64,000 bases of DNA, taken from positions 1-64,000 of the forward strand of contig JABJJN010000089.1 of assembly GCA_018660835.1 (NCBI GenBank). The letters are read 5' to 3'. This stretch comes from Gemmatimonadota bacterium (GTDB taxonomy: Bacteria > Latescibacterota > UBA2968 > UBA8231). Below the pieces are notes generated by a model that saw only the letters and a program-made list of their open reading frames with translations, did no database searches and was not told the DNA's origin. A program made the position numbers and the translations under genes. Positions 8,599 to 18,337 of this stretch are shown piece after piece. Position 1 is the stretch's first letter. The number at the start of each line of letters is the position of its first letter.

Positions 8599-9914
8599 AT
8601 GCCGAGACCCGTGATGGTGACGGCTTACGGCAGGGCGGAAGTGCTTGAGGCGGCGCACGACGCTGGCATTGTCACCACTCTGGTGAAGCCGGTGAATCCG
8701 TCTCAACTCTACGACACGGCCTTGCAGGCACTTCGAGGTGAAACCAGTCAGATCGTAGCCAGCGGAAAGACCTCCGCAACCGGAGGACTGGACCTGTCCT
8801 CAGTCAGGGGCGCGAGCGTCCTCCTCGTCGAAGACAACGAACTGAATCAGCAGGTCGCGATGGAGTTGCTCCAGGACGCCGGCTTCCGAGTGGATCTTGC
8901 TGAGAACGGGCAGATTTGCATTGAGATGGTCGGGGCTGGCAAATACGAGTTGGTCCTCATGGACATGCAGATGCCCGTCATGGACGGTGTGCAGGCGACA
9001 GTTGAGATCCGGTCGGATGGGCGTTTTGGTGACTTGCCCATTGTAGCGATGACGGCCAACGCCATGTGGGGATGAATGACCACGTCCCGAAACCGATCGA
9101 TCCGGAGGCGCTGTTTAAAACAATGCTGAAGTGGATCCCCGCCGGCGAACGAGAGACGGTGGCAGTAGACTCACTTTACTCAAGCAAGACATCTGATCCA
9201 GCCGGTTCTGCCGACGCATCGGATTCGATCTCTGCTCTTTCGTCTATCGATGGACTTGACGTTGGCGACGGCTTGAGGCGCGTCATGGGGAAGCGCGATC
9301 TTTACGAACGACTCGTGCGCGGATTCGCCACAGGGGTCGAGTCGAGAGCGGTGAAGTCAGTCCAGGCTCAGCTTTCGCAAGGCGAGAGAGAGGCCGCTGA
9401 GCGGACGGCGCATTCGCTTAAGGGTGTCGCCGGTACGATCGGAGCCGTGGAGCTGCAACGGCGATCACAGGCATTGGAGAGCGGGATTCAGCGGGGATCC
9501 GAGATCACAACCTTGCTGGCACCTGCCGAGGAGGAACTGACGCGACTCGTGACGGCCATCCGTGGGGCGCTGGGACTGGAAGCGGCACAGGAACAAGAAG
9601 AGGCAGAACTCGAAACCGAACTCGAGCCAGAACTCGACCTTGGGGCAGTTAAGAGACTTCCGATCCTGGTTGAATCTCTCGAGACCGAGATAGAGGTCGT
9701 GACGGAACTCTCGTCGACGCTGACGATCAATGAGATCGAGGACTTCGCAGAACGTATGGGGACCCTTGGCAAGGAGCATGGCTATACGGCACTGGTGTCA
9801 TGGAGTGCCCGCCTGGCCAAGAGTGCGGATCAGTTCGACATGGACGGCATGTTACATGAGCTCCACGAGTATCCGACTCTCATCGAGAGTGTTCGCAAGC
9901 TCGACGACTCTTGA
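8599..9914 (+). pseudogene. Hybrid histidine kinase tail (REC-REC-Hpt), truncated and frameshifted
   Basis: 8599-9066 encodes the second half of one receiver domain (VMVTAYGR, LVKPVNPSQLYD) and most of a second (VLLVEDNELNQQVA, phosphorylated Asp in LVLMDMQMPVMDG, IVAMTANAM). The second receiver ends in another frame from about 9066 (GMNDHVPKPIDPEAL). About 28 bases covering some 10 residues are missing at the junction, which causes the shift. From about 9240 an Hpt domain follows, with its phosphorylatable His in TAHSLKGVAGTIGA. Sensor and kinase domains are absent. The 9066-9914 part could still be translated as a free Hpt protein, but a gene remnant is the simpler reading. Confidence 0.8.
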
Positions 9915-9951
9915 CAACTACGGCACCGACTGCTGCCACAAGGGAGCCATC

Positions 9952-10779
9952 ATGAAGACCAGCTTCACCACCCTCGGATGTCCCGCATGGGACTTGGAAA
10001 CGATCATCACCAGGGGCAGCGCCTTGGGTTTCGACGGCGTCGACTTTCGTGGCCTGCAAAATGACATAGACATCACACAGTTGCCGGCTTTTACCACCGA
10101 TATCGTCGCTACGCGGACCAGATTCGCAGATGCAGGCCTGCAGGTGTGTGGCATCAGCTCGAGCCTGAAGGTGTGCGACGATCGGGCCCTGGAGACCAAC
10201 GTAGAGGAGGCGCAGCGCACGATTCCGGTGGCGGCAGCATTGGGCTGTGAGACCCTGCGCGTTTTCGGCGGTGGTGATCCTCAACGGCACACCAGGCAGG
10301 AGATGGCTGACATCGGCCAACAAACGATGCTGCGCGTACTCGACCTCGATGGCGCCGCACAGTTCAAGTGGGTCTTCGAGACCCATGATCACTGGATTCA
10401 GTCGGCGGACTGCAAGCTGCTGCTGGATCGCATTGCAGCAGCCGAATTTGGTGCCCTGTGGGACATGGGCCACACCTCTCGCGTCGGTGGCGAGGACCCA
10501 GCCGACAGTCTGGCCGCGCTCGGTGACCGGGTCTTCTATCTGCACGTGAAGGACGCGGTGTACGACACAGCCCATGAGCACGCCATGAACGATGGCTGGC
10601 GCTACGTTCCGCCCGGCACGGGGCAGTTACCCATCGGCCGGGCGCTGCAACTAATGCAGGGCCAGGGCTACGAAGGGTATGTCATGTTTGAGCACGAAAA
10701 GCGATGGCACGCCGAGCTCGAAGAGCCAGAGGAGATTTTTCCGCTGTTCCTGCAGTGGTTCAAAAGGCTGGCGCTATAG
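9952..10779 (+). CDS. Sugar phosphate isomerase/epimerase-like TIM-barrel protein
   Basis: ATG at 9952 is preceded by AGGGAG; the longer in-frame reading from 9730 overlaps the upstream remnant. The 275-aa product looks like an AP-endonuclease-2 type TIM barrel: LGCPAWDLETIITRGSALG at the N-terminus, RVFGGGDP mid-protein, and metal-ligand-like residues in FETHDHW, WDMGHTSRVG, YLHVKD and FEHEKRW. Such enzymes isomerise or epimerise sugars or cyclitols. A truncated copy lies 3 kb upstream. The gene ends tail-to-tail with the DUF342 gene with a 6-bp overlap. Confidence 0.85.
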   Translation: MKTSFTTLGCPAWDLETIITRGSALGFDGVDFRGLQNDIDITQLPAFTTDIVATRTRFADAGLQVCGISSSLKVCDDRALETNVEEAQRTIPVAAALGCETLRVFGGGDPQRHTRQEMADIGQQTMLRVLDLDGAAQFKWVFETHDHWIQSADCKLLLDRIAAAEFGALWDMGHTSRVGGEDPADSLAALGDRVFYLHVKDAVYDTAHEHAMNDGWRYVPPGTGQLPIGRALQLMQGQGYEGYVMFEHEKRWHAELEEPEEIFPLFLQWFKRLAL

Positions 10780-12819
10780 TTCTTGCGGCGCGAGGATCGC
10801 GACGCGAGGATCGATGCGGAAGTACACACCGGTCAGATCCTGGGCGAGGACCAGTTGCCTGTCACCGATCTGGATGGTGACGTCACTGAATGCCCGGCCC
10901 GGTACGTCGATCGATGTATCAGCCGCCAGGAGAGATATACGCTCTTTCAAAGCCCGTTCCGCCTGGATCTGCTGATCCAGATCCTTCTCCAGCTCGCGCG
11001 CGACTCTCGCTGTCTGCAGAATCTCGTCTCGCCTTTCGGGGTGACGTGCAACGACGTCGTGTACCGCATCGGCCGTGAGTTCGGGTAGTCCGATCGATTG
11101 AAGCCGACGGGCCACGTCCGCCTTCACCCGTTCGATGTCCTGTTGTGTCTGCTCGAGGCGGATGAAGTCTGCGGCGGAAATGCCGGCAAAGAGACGGGTC
11201 GAGTTGTTGCGTGCAGAGCCAGCGTTGCGCACCGTGATTCCTTCCTGCCCCCAGATTTCGCCGCCGACAATGCCGCCACTATGGTCTGATCCAGACAGCC
11301 CCTTCACCTCGACAGATCCAGCACACTGGATGTAGGCGGAATGCACGTAGCTGCCGATGGCCACGTCACCATCGACTTTCACCCGCGCCTCCTGTATGAA
11401 CTTTGCCCGCAGGGAGCCTTCGCTGACAATGCGGGTCTCGCGTCCAACGATGCCCTGCTGGACACTGATATCTCCGCCTGCACGTAGTTGGGCGCCCGCT
11501 TCGACACTTCCTGCCACGGCGATGCCACCACTGGCTGTGACCTGGAAGCCGCTGGTCACGGAACCATCGATCACGACGTGGCCGGCGAAATCGACATTGC
11601 CCGTTTCAAGGCCCACATCGGACTCTATGTGCGCCACGGGATGAACCGCCATGTGATACTGCCGGCCCGTAATCGCCCCCTGCGCATTCCGCCTCGTCCT
11701 GCTACTGAGCGTGATGCCACCATCGCAGGTGGCCACGAGTCGCTGCCTGTCGCCGTCGCCAAGGAGGCTCACGTTGGCACCGGGAATGAGTTCGAGATCG
11801 ATCGCCGCATCGCTGCAACCAACGTCCATGCCGAAGATCGTGTGACCCGGTGTCCCGACGAGCTGAGGGCCACCCTCGGCAAGCACGTCATCGCGGCTCA
11901 CAGTGGGGAAGATGTTGCGCTCGCGAAAGTCGATAGAGCCATCGTCACGAAAAGTGCCGTGCCTGAACCCCAGTTCCCGCACAAAACCGGGCGTGATATC
12001 AGAGGCCGGGCTTGGCGGTTGACCAAGGGCGATGGGAATCAGCGACTTGCGGCTCGGTTCGCTCGCCAGTTGTCGTATCGCTTCTTCATCGATGCCAGAA
12101 ACGACGCCGGAAGAATCTAGCAGTGCGTGAAGGTCTCTCGAGGAGGGCTGCTTTCCAGGGCCTTGTGTAGGCACATTCAGGAAGCAGGCTTGCATCATGT
12201 CGGGGGCAATCCAGAGGGGCTCAAGCACGCACAGCTGGCCCTGGTGTCTTCCGGCGTAACCATAGGCGCAAGCCACCATCTCAGCGCCTGTCGGTCCAAA
12301 CTCAACACCGGCGCCTGGCGTGAGTGCGGGATCGACGGGGAGATCCTGCGATGGCGACGGAATCGGGATGGATTGGCCCCTGACATCCAACCCCACTTCA
12401 CCCTGCGTGCCTTCGATCGAGGCCAGGTGATCACCGGCAGCAACGACCCACGCCAGCAGCTCTGGTACACGCTCCTGCACCTCTGATTGTGTCAGGGCCA
12501 ATACGCTGTGGAGCGAATCGAGAGACGGAAGTTCATCAAGCCCCGGTGGGAGGCGGTACGTCAGACGCTGGCGGGAGGCAGATCGAGGGCGACGGCCTTC
12601 AGCGACCACCACATCCTGAGCCGGCCGCTTGCTGCGCCGCGCCGTACGCACAGCCTGTCGGATGCGACGCTCAGAAACCCCGACAACGACGCCCTGTTCT
12701 TCTAGCAACGCCAGGATCTGGGAGACCGTCGTGCGGAGATGGATAGTGGACACGACAGCACGAAAACCATCTTCATGGAACATCAGATGGAGATCAGGAT
12801 CCGTGTCGCGTTCAGTCAC
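10774..12819 (-). CDS. FapA/DUF342-family protein
   Basis: A 681-aa cytoplasmic protein. The middle (about residues 330-560) is a run of glycine-rich beta-helix strands such as NVDFAGHVVIDGSVTSG, IAVAGSVEAGAQLRAGGDI and GDVAIGSYVHSAYIQCAGSV, typical of DUF342/FapA proteins. A predicted coiled coil follows at about 560-640 (RLEQTQQDIERVKADVARR onward). The family is often linked to polar cell-surface organisation and flagellar number control, but its biochemical role is unsettled. No flagellar genes are nearby. It is transcribed alone, converging on the isomerase-like gene. Confidence 0.8.
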   Translation of the reverse strand: MTERDTDPDLHLMFHEDGFRAVVSTIHLRTTVSQILALLEEQGVVVGVSERRIRQAVRTARRSKRPAQDVVVAEGRRPRSASRQRLTYRLPPGLDELPSLDSLHSVLALTQSEVQERVPELLAWVVAAGDHLASIEGTQGEVGLDVRGQSIPIPSPSQDLPVDPALTPGAGVEFGPTGAEMVACAYGYAGRHQGQLCVLEPLWIAPDMMQACFLNVPTQGPGKQPSSRDLHALLDSSGVVSGIDEEAIRQLASEPSRKSLIPIALGQPPSPASDITPGFVRELGFRHGTFRDDGSIDFRERNIFPTVSRDDVLAEGGPQLVGTPGHTIFGMDVGCSDAAIDLELIPGANVSLLGDGDRQRLVATCDGGITLSSRTRRNAQGAITGRQYHMAVHPVAHIESDVGLETGNVDFAGHVVIDGSVTSGFQVTASGGIAVAGSVEAGAQLRAGGDISVQQGIVGRETRIVSEGSLRAKFIQEARVKVDGDVAIGSYVHSAYIQCAGSVEVKGLSGSDHSGGIVGGEIWGQEGITVRNAGSARNNSTRLFAGISAADFIRLEQTQQDIERVKADVARRLQSIGLPELTADAVHDVVARHPERRDEILQTARVARELEKDLDQQIQAERALKERISLLAADTSIDVPGRAFSDVTIQIGDRQLVLAQDLTGVYFRIDPRVAILAPQEL

Positions 12820-12903
12820 TTGTGATCTTCGTTCATGAGATGATCGGCCTGCAGATCCCGACGTCGCTCAATGAACGGAGTCATTCCTCGTTGGACAACA
12901 CCC

Positions 12904-13020
12904 CGCCTACATGGACTGCCCCAGAGATCCAGGCAGTTTCGGGGCTCGACAGCCAGGTGAACCACGCCCGAAACCACGCCCCCTCAGATCCCCGGCGTGC
13001 GCAACCTCGAGATTCGGGCG
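12904..13020. repeat. MITE-like element, decayed copy B
   Basis: About 117 bp matching the interior of copies A (873-992) and C (for example GGCAGTTTCGGGGCTCGACA and CAACCTCGAGATTCGGGCG). The left terminal inverted repeat is missing and only the inner part of the right one remains (about 13005-13020). It lies in the 356-bp gap between two divergent genes (12820-13175). No gene was seen in the rest of that gap. Confidence 0.65.
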
Positions 13021-13175
13021 TGCTTTTGTATCTTCAGGAAGGTGCCAGTGGCTATGACAGCATGGGTGTCATGGGTCGATGAGACGGGCGGAGACCCGCC
13101 CCAGTTGGGGGGGGCGCCTGAAGGTTACTCGGTCTACCATGGAGAAACGTATGCACAGAGAGGGACAACACTGAG

Positions 13176-13943
13176 ATGGTGATCAAGCTCATTTCCTGTG
13201 AAGTGTTCACGCGGGAAGTCTGCCGCTGCGTGGCGGCCAGCCCGAATGTGATCGACCTGGAGTTCACGCCCAAGGATGCCCACAACAAGCCGGACAGCCT
13301 GCGCGAGTTGCTGCAGGAACGGATCGATGCCGCCAGTTCCTCAGCACGCGGCTATGACGCGATCGCCCTGTGTCTGGGGGTCTGCGGGACCTCGACGGTC
13401 GGGCTGAAGAGCCGCGGCATCCCCGTCGTGATGCCGCGGGCGCACGATTGCTGCACCCTCTACCTCGGTTCCAAGGAACGGTTCAAGGAACACTTCGGCG
13501 ATCGGCCCAGCACCGGCTTCAGTGCCGTCGGCTACATCGAGCACGGCAATGGCATGGATCTGGTCCGCGAGGCCGACGACGTGCGTCGCCAGATGGGAAT
13601 GGACGCCAGCTACGCCGATCTGGTCGAGAAGTATGGCGAGGAAAACGCCGCCTATATCTGGGAAACCCTCTCCAAGACCAACGAGAGGCTGGCCAGCGAT
13701 CCGATCGTGTTCATCGACATGCCCGGTGTCGACGGTACCACTCATGTGAAGGCCTGCCAGGCGGCGGCCGAGAGCCAGGGCAAGCCCTTCGAACGGCTGA
13801 CGGGCGATCTGAGCTTCATCAGGGCGCTTGTGTCGGGCGAGTGGAACAAGGAGGACTTTCTGGTCATAACCGAAGGCGAAGAGATCGGCGGCGTCTACGA
13901 CCTGGATGAAGTCGTGACGGCCGTGACGGCCACGCCTGACTGA
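13176..13943 (+). CDS. DUF1638 domain-containing protein
   Basis: ATG at 13176 with a purine-rich GAGAGGGAC upstream. The 255-aa product has the DUF1638 hallmarks: N-terminal KLISCEVF, YDAIALCLGVCGTSTVGL, and PRAHDCCTLYLGSKERF, whose Asp-Cys and nearby His suggest a metal or cofactor site. In other organisms this family often occurs near corrinoid methyltransferase genes, but none is present here. The function is unknown. It stands alone after a decayed repeat and before a lipoprotein gene. Confidence 0.8.
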   Translation: MVIKLISCEVFTREVCRCVAASPNVIDLEFTPKDAHNKPDSLRELLQERIDAASSSARGYDAIALCLGVCGTSTVGLKSRGIPVVMPRAHDCCTLYLGSKERFKEHFGDRPSTGFSAVGYIEHGNGMDLVREADDVRRQMGMDASYADLVEKYGEENAAYIWETLSKTNERLASDPIVFIDMPGVDGTTHVKACQAAAESQGKPFERLTGDLSFIRALVSGEWNKEDFLVITEGEEIGGVYDLDEVVTAVTATPD

Positions 13944-14002
13944 GCCTCAGGTTTGTGTCGCCGTGTTCATTCATTGTTTGGGTACTCCGGTGATAGATCT
14001 CG

Positions 14003-14018
14003 TGTGACTCGGGTCACG
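14003..14018. promoter_or_regulatory. CRP/FNR-like palindrome
   Basis: The string TGTGA, six bases, then TCACG matches the enterobacterial CRP consensus (TGTGA-N6-TCACA) at all but the last base. It lies 74-89 bp upstream of the lipoprotein start at 14092, a plausible operator distance. Binding by a CRP/FNR-family regulator in this organism is inference from one short site. Confidence 0.3.
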
Positions 14019-14091
14019 GGCGATCGACGTCTCCGTGCCGAACTCTAAAGATAGAGACCCAGCCGTCTTCCCCTCCGAACATCGAGCGACC

Positions 14092-14850
14092 ATGACTCAG
14101 CGGTTCATCTGTCGCAGACTCGCCCTGCTCGGGGCGCTACTGGCCTTCACCATCGCCTGCGGCGACGACTCGCATCGTGGGCCCGGTGAAGGCCCATCGA
14201 CAGGGCCCGGCGAAAACTCACCGACAGGACCGTCCGAACCTCGCTTCGATGAACCGGCCTACCCGGAGGTCTGGTCATCGAATGCCTTCGACGGACCCAG
14301 CTACGAGTTCAAGAGCAACTGCATGGGCGAGTTCGAAGGTCTCGAAACCTGTTTCCTGTGGACGGTGACAGCCCTCATCGTCGAGACACCCGACGGCACA
14401 CGCTTCGAGCTGAACAAGGACTTCAACATCAACGACTACTCCGGCGAAGTGACCCGTCGATGGGTCCTCTACGGGCCTGTCGGGGCGGGATTGATGCCGG
14501 CGGGCGACTATCAATTCCACTACTACGAAGGCGAGCAGATCGTCCTCACCCAGACCGTCGACTACACGCCGAAGACGATCGGTTTTCCGCAGGACATCAA
14601 GTGGATTCGAGACGGCGATGACCTGGTCATCGAGTGGACACCTCCAGAAGGGACCGACTCCCAGATGTGGTACAAGGTCCTGCTGTTTCCCGATGGCGGG
14701 AATGTGATCAGCGACGTCATCAACTGGGACGCCAGTGGCGCCCGCCTGCCCGACATCCCCCTCGAAGACGGGGCAACGGGCACGCTCAATGTGGCCATCT
14801 ATTTCAGGGGAGGCTACGCGCCGTCGCAGTATCTGCCATTTACGTGGTAG
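14092..14850 (+). CDS. Hypothetical lipoprotein
   Basis: ATG at 14092 gives a 252-aa product with a classical lipoprotein signal: basic RR at residues 8-9, hydrophobic LALLGALLAF, then a lipobox ending at C23 (FTIAC). A Gly/Pro/Ser/Thr-rich linker (about 30-50) precedes a globular, Trp/Tyr-rich, beta-sandwich-like domain (about 55-252), as in periplasmic surface lipoproteins. An in-frame GTG at 14035 would add a non-signal leader and is less likely. No known family was recognised. Confidence 0.75.
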   Translation: MTQRFICRRLALLGALLAFTIACGDDSHRGPGEGPSTGPGENSPTGPSEPRFDEPAYPEVWSSNAFDGPSYEFKSNCMGEFEGLETCFLWTVTALIVETPDGTRFELNKDFNINDYSGEVTRRWVLYGPVGAGLMPAGDYQFHYYEGEQIVLTQTVDYTPKTIGFPQDIKWIRDGDDLVIEWTPPEGTDSQMWYKVLLFPDGGNVISDVINWDASGARLPDIPLEDGATGTLNVAIYFRGGYAPSQYLPFTW

Positions 14851-14879
14851 GAAGGCCGCTGGCCTGAATCCGCGCCTTC

Positions 14880-16325
14880 GTGTACGCTCGGATCCAGAGC
14901 CTGGCTTCGTGGTCATCAACACGGCGCCCGTCTGGCACCGACCGATCACACGCCGCTGGAGACCCCCTGAACTCGCTCGACAAGCAGAGCCGCGTCACCG
15001 ACTTCATCGCCGATCCGCGCAAGGCCGTCTGGACCCTTGCCGTGCCGATGATGATGGGGATGCTGATCCAGACGCTCTACAACATCACCGACATGATCTT
15101 CGTCGGCCGGCTCGGGGGTGAGCAGGTAGCGGCCCTCACCTTCTGCATGCCGATCTCCTTCTTCGCCATCGGCATCACCTTCGGACTCGGTTCGGGGGCG
15201 ACCAGCGCCGTGGCCCGCTTCATCGGTGCCAGTGACAAAGCGTCGGCGGACAATGCGGCCGAGCACGCCATCCTCATCGGCCTGAGCGTGGGCCTCGTCA
15301 TCGTCGCCGCGGCCCTCGCGTACAAGGAATCCATCCTGGGCCTGCTGGGGGCCGAGGGAGATGTCCTGGTCCTGGCCATCGACTACTTCGAGATCATCTC
15401 ACCGGGCTTCCTCTTCACGATCCTGAATGTCACCTTCCGCTCGATCCTCAGCGGCGAGGGCGACACCCGAACCCCACTGCTGCTGCAGGGCAGCGGCACA
15501 ATTCTCAACATCGGTCTGGACCCGCTGTTCATCTTTGGCCTCGACATGGGCATCCGTGGCGCCGCGACGGCGACCGTGGCCAGCCAGGGTCTGGTCTTCC
15601 TCGCTTTCCTGGGCTACATCTTCGTCCGGCGGGGCACCTACGTGGAGCTGCACCTCGGCGCTTTCCGGCCCTCGGCACGGATTGCCAGCGACATCCTCAA
15701 GGTGGGCCTGCCGGCATCGGCGGGTATGGTGATCATGTCGGTGGGCAGCATGTTCTACAACCGGATCGTGGCCACCTTCGGCGCCGATGCGGTGGCCGGT
15801 CTGGGCGTGGGCGGGCGCATGGACTCCGTATTCTTCATGCCCATCTTCGCACTGGCCATGAGCCAGGTCACCCTCGTGGGCATGTTCCACGGCGCCGGGC
15901 GGGTAGACCTGGTCCGACAAACCGTCGTCTACACGGCAAGCCGGGCGGCTCTGTTCGCCGTCTTCGTCGGCGGTCTGTACTGGGTCTTCGCTGAACAAGC
16001 AGCCCGCATATTCACCGACGAGCCGGCCATCATCGACGTCGCCACCCAATACATCCGCACCCTCTGCTTCGCCTTCCCCTTCATCTCGATCGGCATCATC
16101 ACCGGACGAGTCTTCCAGGGACTCGGACGGGGCATGCCGGGCCTGCTGATCACCTTGCTACGGGTCGCCCTCATCTCCGTGCCTTTGGCGTGGGTACTGA
16201 CCCGGGTGTTCGGCTTCGGCCTGCAGGCGGTGTGGATCGCCTTTGCCGTATCCGGCCCCATCGCTTCCACTGTGGCTGTGATCTGGGTACACTACGAGCT
16301 GCGGCGACTTGAGACGACGGACTGA
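14880..16325 (+). CDS. MATE-family efflux transporter
   Basis: The open frame from GTG 14880 encodes up to 481 aa; membrane homology begins near residue 40 (DPRKAVWTLAVPMMMGMLI). Twelve helices can be read in two bundles with family stretches QTLYNITDMIFVGRLGG and SGEGDTRTPLLLQG. MATE proteins exchange cationic drugs or metabolites for sodium or protons. The real start is unclear: a CTG at 14967 preceded by GGAGA would give a more typical length near 452 aa. It follows the lipoprotein gene with a short gap. Confidence 0.85.
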   Translation: MYARIQSLASWSSTRRPSGTDRSHAAGDPLNSLDKQSRVTDFIADPRKAVWTLAVPMMMGMLIQTLYNITDMIFVGRLGGEQVAALTFCMPISFFAIGITFGLGSGATSAVARFIGASDKASADNAAEHAILIGLSVGLVIVAAALAYKESILGLLGAEGDVLVLAIDYFEIISPGFLFTILNVTFRSILSGEGDTRTPLLLQGSGTILNIGLDPLFIFGLDMGIRGAATATVASQGLVFLAFLGYIFVRRGTYVELHLGAFRPSARIASDILKVGLPASAGMVIMSVGSMFYNRIVATFGADAVAGLGVGGRMDSVFFMPIFALAMSQVTLVGMFHGAGRVDLVRQTVVYTASRAALFAVFVGGLYWVFAEQAARIFTDEPAIIDVATQYIRTLCFAFPFISIGIITGRVFQGLGRGMPGLLITLLRVALISVPLAWVLTRVFGFGLQAVWIAFAVSGPIASTVAVIWVHYELRRLETTD

Positions 16326-16420
16326 CTACCGCGTTCTTTGCGCCTGCCGATGGCATTGGGCTGGCCAGCTGGACTCGTCGTCGGTCTGCAACCGGCCCAC
16401 GCCTCCAAGAAACACCGAAA

Positions 16421-17281
16421 TCACGTCAGGTCGACACCCAATCCGCGGGCGGCCCCTTCGACGGTTTGCTGGATCAGGGTGGTGATCGTCATGGGTCCTA
16501 CGCCACCGGGCACGGGCGTGATCAAAGAAGCCTTGGAAGCGGCAGCCTGGAAATCCACGTCCCCGACGTTGCCCGGATTATAGCCAGCGTCGATGACGAC
16601 CGCCCCGTCTTGTATCCAATCGCCTTGCACAAAATTCGGCTTGCCCACCGCAGCAACCACAACATCGCCCTGCTTAACCAGTGAGGGAAGGTCTTGCGTG
16701 CGCGAATGGCAGATCGTCACCGTGGCGTTTGCCTGCAGCAGCATCATTGCCATGGGTTTTCCGAGGATAGGGCTGCGGCCGATGACCACGGCGTGCTTGC
16801 CGGTCAGGTCGACTTCATACTCGCGGAGCAAGGTCATGATCCCCGCTGGCGTACAACTGCCGAAACCCGGCAAGCCGAAGGACGTGGTGCCGAAGCTGTG
16901 CATGGTGACGCCGTCTACATCTTTTGTCCCGGGGATGGCCTCGAACGCCGCCCGTTCATCGACTTGGCTGGGCACCGGATGCTGCAGCAGAATGCCGTGC
17001 ACCGCGGCGTCTTGCCCGAGGCTTTGAATCTGGTCGACCAGTTGCTGGGTCGTGGTCTCGGCGGGCAATTCAACCTTCATCGACGTCATGCCCACCGCTT
17101 CGCAGCGCTTGCGTTTCATGGCCGTGTATGTGACCGACGCCGGATCGGCACCGACCAGCACGGTCACCAAACAGGGGGTTACCCCCGAGATGGCAATGAT
17201 GCGCGCCACCTTTTCCTTGCAGTCCTCCAGCACCCGCTTGGCGAGCGCCTTGCCATCCATGAGATTTGAGGTGGTTTCCAT
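16421..17281 (-). CDS. folD: Bifunctional methylenetetrahydrofolate dehydrogenase/cyclohydrolase
   Basis: A 286-aa protein with the full FolD signature. The catalytic Lys56 sits in VTYTAMKRK. HGILLQHPVP lies near residue 95, the dinucleotide fold is at VVIGRSPILGKPMA, and PGGVGPMT is at about 258-265. It interconverts 5,10-methylene-THF, methenyl-THF and 10-formyl-THF with NADP, supplying one-carbon units. It lies 51 bp downstream of a SAM-dependent methyltransferase on the same strand, so co-transcription is likely. Confidence 0.95.
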   Translation of the reverse strand: METTSNLMDGKALAKRVLEDCKEKVARIIAISGVTPCLVTVLVGADPASVTYTAMKRKRCEAVGMTSMKVELPAETTTQQLVDQIQSLGQDAAVHGILLQHPVPSQVDERAAFEAIPGTKDVDGVTMHSFGTTSFGLPGFGSCTPAGIMTLLREYEVDLTGKHAVVIGRSPILGKPMAMMLLQANATVTICHSRTQDLPSLVKQGDVVVAAVGKPNFVQGDWIQDGAVVIDAGYNPGNVGDVDFQAAASKASLITPVPGGVGPMTITTLIQQTVEGAARGLGVDLT

Positions 17282-17332
17282 GGGTGAGATTGTAAGGAGA
17301 AAAGGACGGGGGGACCAAAGACGCGGAGAGTA

Positions 17333-18145
17333 TCACGGTTTGCTCTCCACTAAGCGCAGACGGGCGGCGATCAGCGGCGGCAGTTGACCAAACTGCGACC
17401 AGGACATCGCGCGATCGCCCGGCGTCGGGCGCGCAAAGGTCGGTTCTTCGAGACCGTCGATGACAAAACCGGCGGCGAAGGCCTCGGCAAAAAGCACGTG
17501 CAGGGGACGGTGAAAATAGTTCTGCGCAGCGGGTGAGTTGACGACGAGCAACCCCTTGTAGTGCAGGGGGTCGATATAGTGGGAAATTTTCGTGGCGTGG
17601 CGGATGGCGAAGCCCCCGTCGCGCTCTTCCTGTTCGACCATGCGGGTGGCGCCGGGGCTTTGAAAGCAGGGGTGTGTCTGCGAAAAAACAAAAGGGCTGC
17701 CCGGTATGAGCAAGCGAGCCAGTGCGCGCATCAGCGGCTCCAGGCGGGGCATATCCATCAGCACATTGCCAGAAACGGCGGCGGCAAAGCGCTTTTCTCC
17801 CAGGTTTAGCAGGGCCTTTTCGTCGGTGGCATCGAGTACTTTGTAGTCGATATCGCCGCGATAGGTGCACGCGTAGTCGATCAGGTCGGCACTGGCGTCG
17901 ATACCCGTAACGCGTGCGCCCCTATTGGCCAGATAGCGGCTGACCACGCCGTTGCCGCAGCCGATATCGAGGACTTCGGCCCCAGGTGAAATCGACAGCA
18001 GTCGGTCGAAGGCGGGTAGGATGAGTTCCTTGTGAAAATCGTTGCCGCCCTCGCCCATGCGGCCGTGCCAGGCCTCGGCATTCTCGTTCCATATTTTGCG
18101 CGTCTCTTCGGCCAACTCGGGCCACTCTCCCGGGCGACTTTTCAT
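17333..18145 (-). CDS. Class I SAM-dependent methyltransferase
   Basis: A 270-aa protein with motif I (VLDIGCGNG, residues 58-66), an acidic residue closing beta-2 (VTGIDAS), and a motif II/III region (DIDYKVLDATDEKAL). The N-terminal half is the Rossmann core. The C-terminal half carries an insertion with YIDPLHYKGLL, as in UbiE/Coq5-like small-molecule methyltransferases. The substrate cannot be read from sequence. It precedes folD in the same direction. Confidence 0.85.
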   Translation of the reverse strand: MKSRPGEWPELAEETRKIWNENAEAWHGRMGEGGNDFHKELILPAFDRLLSISPGAEVLDIGCGNGVVSRYLANRGARVTGIDASADLIDYACTYRGDIDYKVLDATDEKALLNLGEKRFAAAVSGNVLMDMPRLEPLMRALARLLIPGSPFVFSQTHPCFQSPGATRMVEQEERDGGFAIRHATKISHYIDPLHYKGLLVVNSPAAQNYFHRPLHVLFAEAFAAGFVIDGLEEPTFARPTPGDRAMSWSQFGQLPPLIAARLRLVESKP

Positions 18146-18337
18146 TTCTTATGTCCTCGGGCCCGCGCAAGTCGGCGGACCATTTAGCGTAGTAGTATTG
18201 GCGTTGATGCAGAGCCCAGGTGTTGGCTCCATCTCAATTGGTTATCGCTGACTGCCCAGTTTTTCGTTTCGCGCAACTCGAGGAGACGCTGCAGGTGGCT
18301 CGCACCTTCGAGGCACTGCGTTGCAGGCCGCTGGCCC

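Noticed and set aside
15399-16049. 216-codon minus-strand open frame over the MATE gene
   Set aside because: His/Asp/Glu-rich antisense shadow of a membrane protein; no start signal or family.
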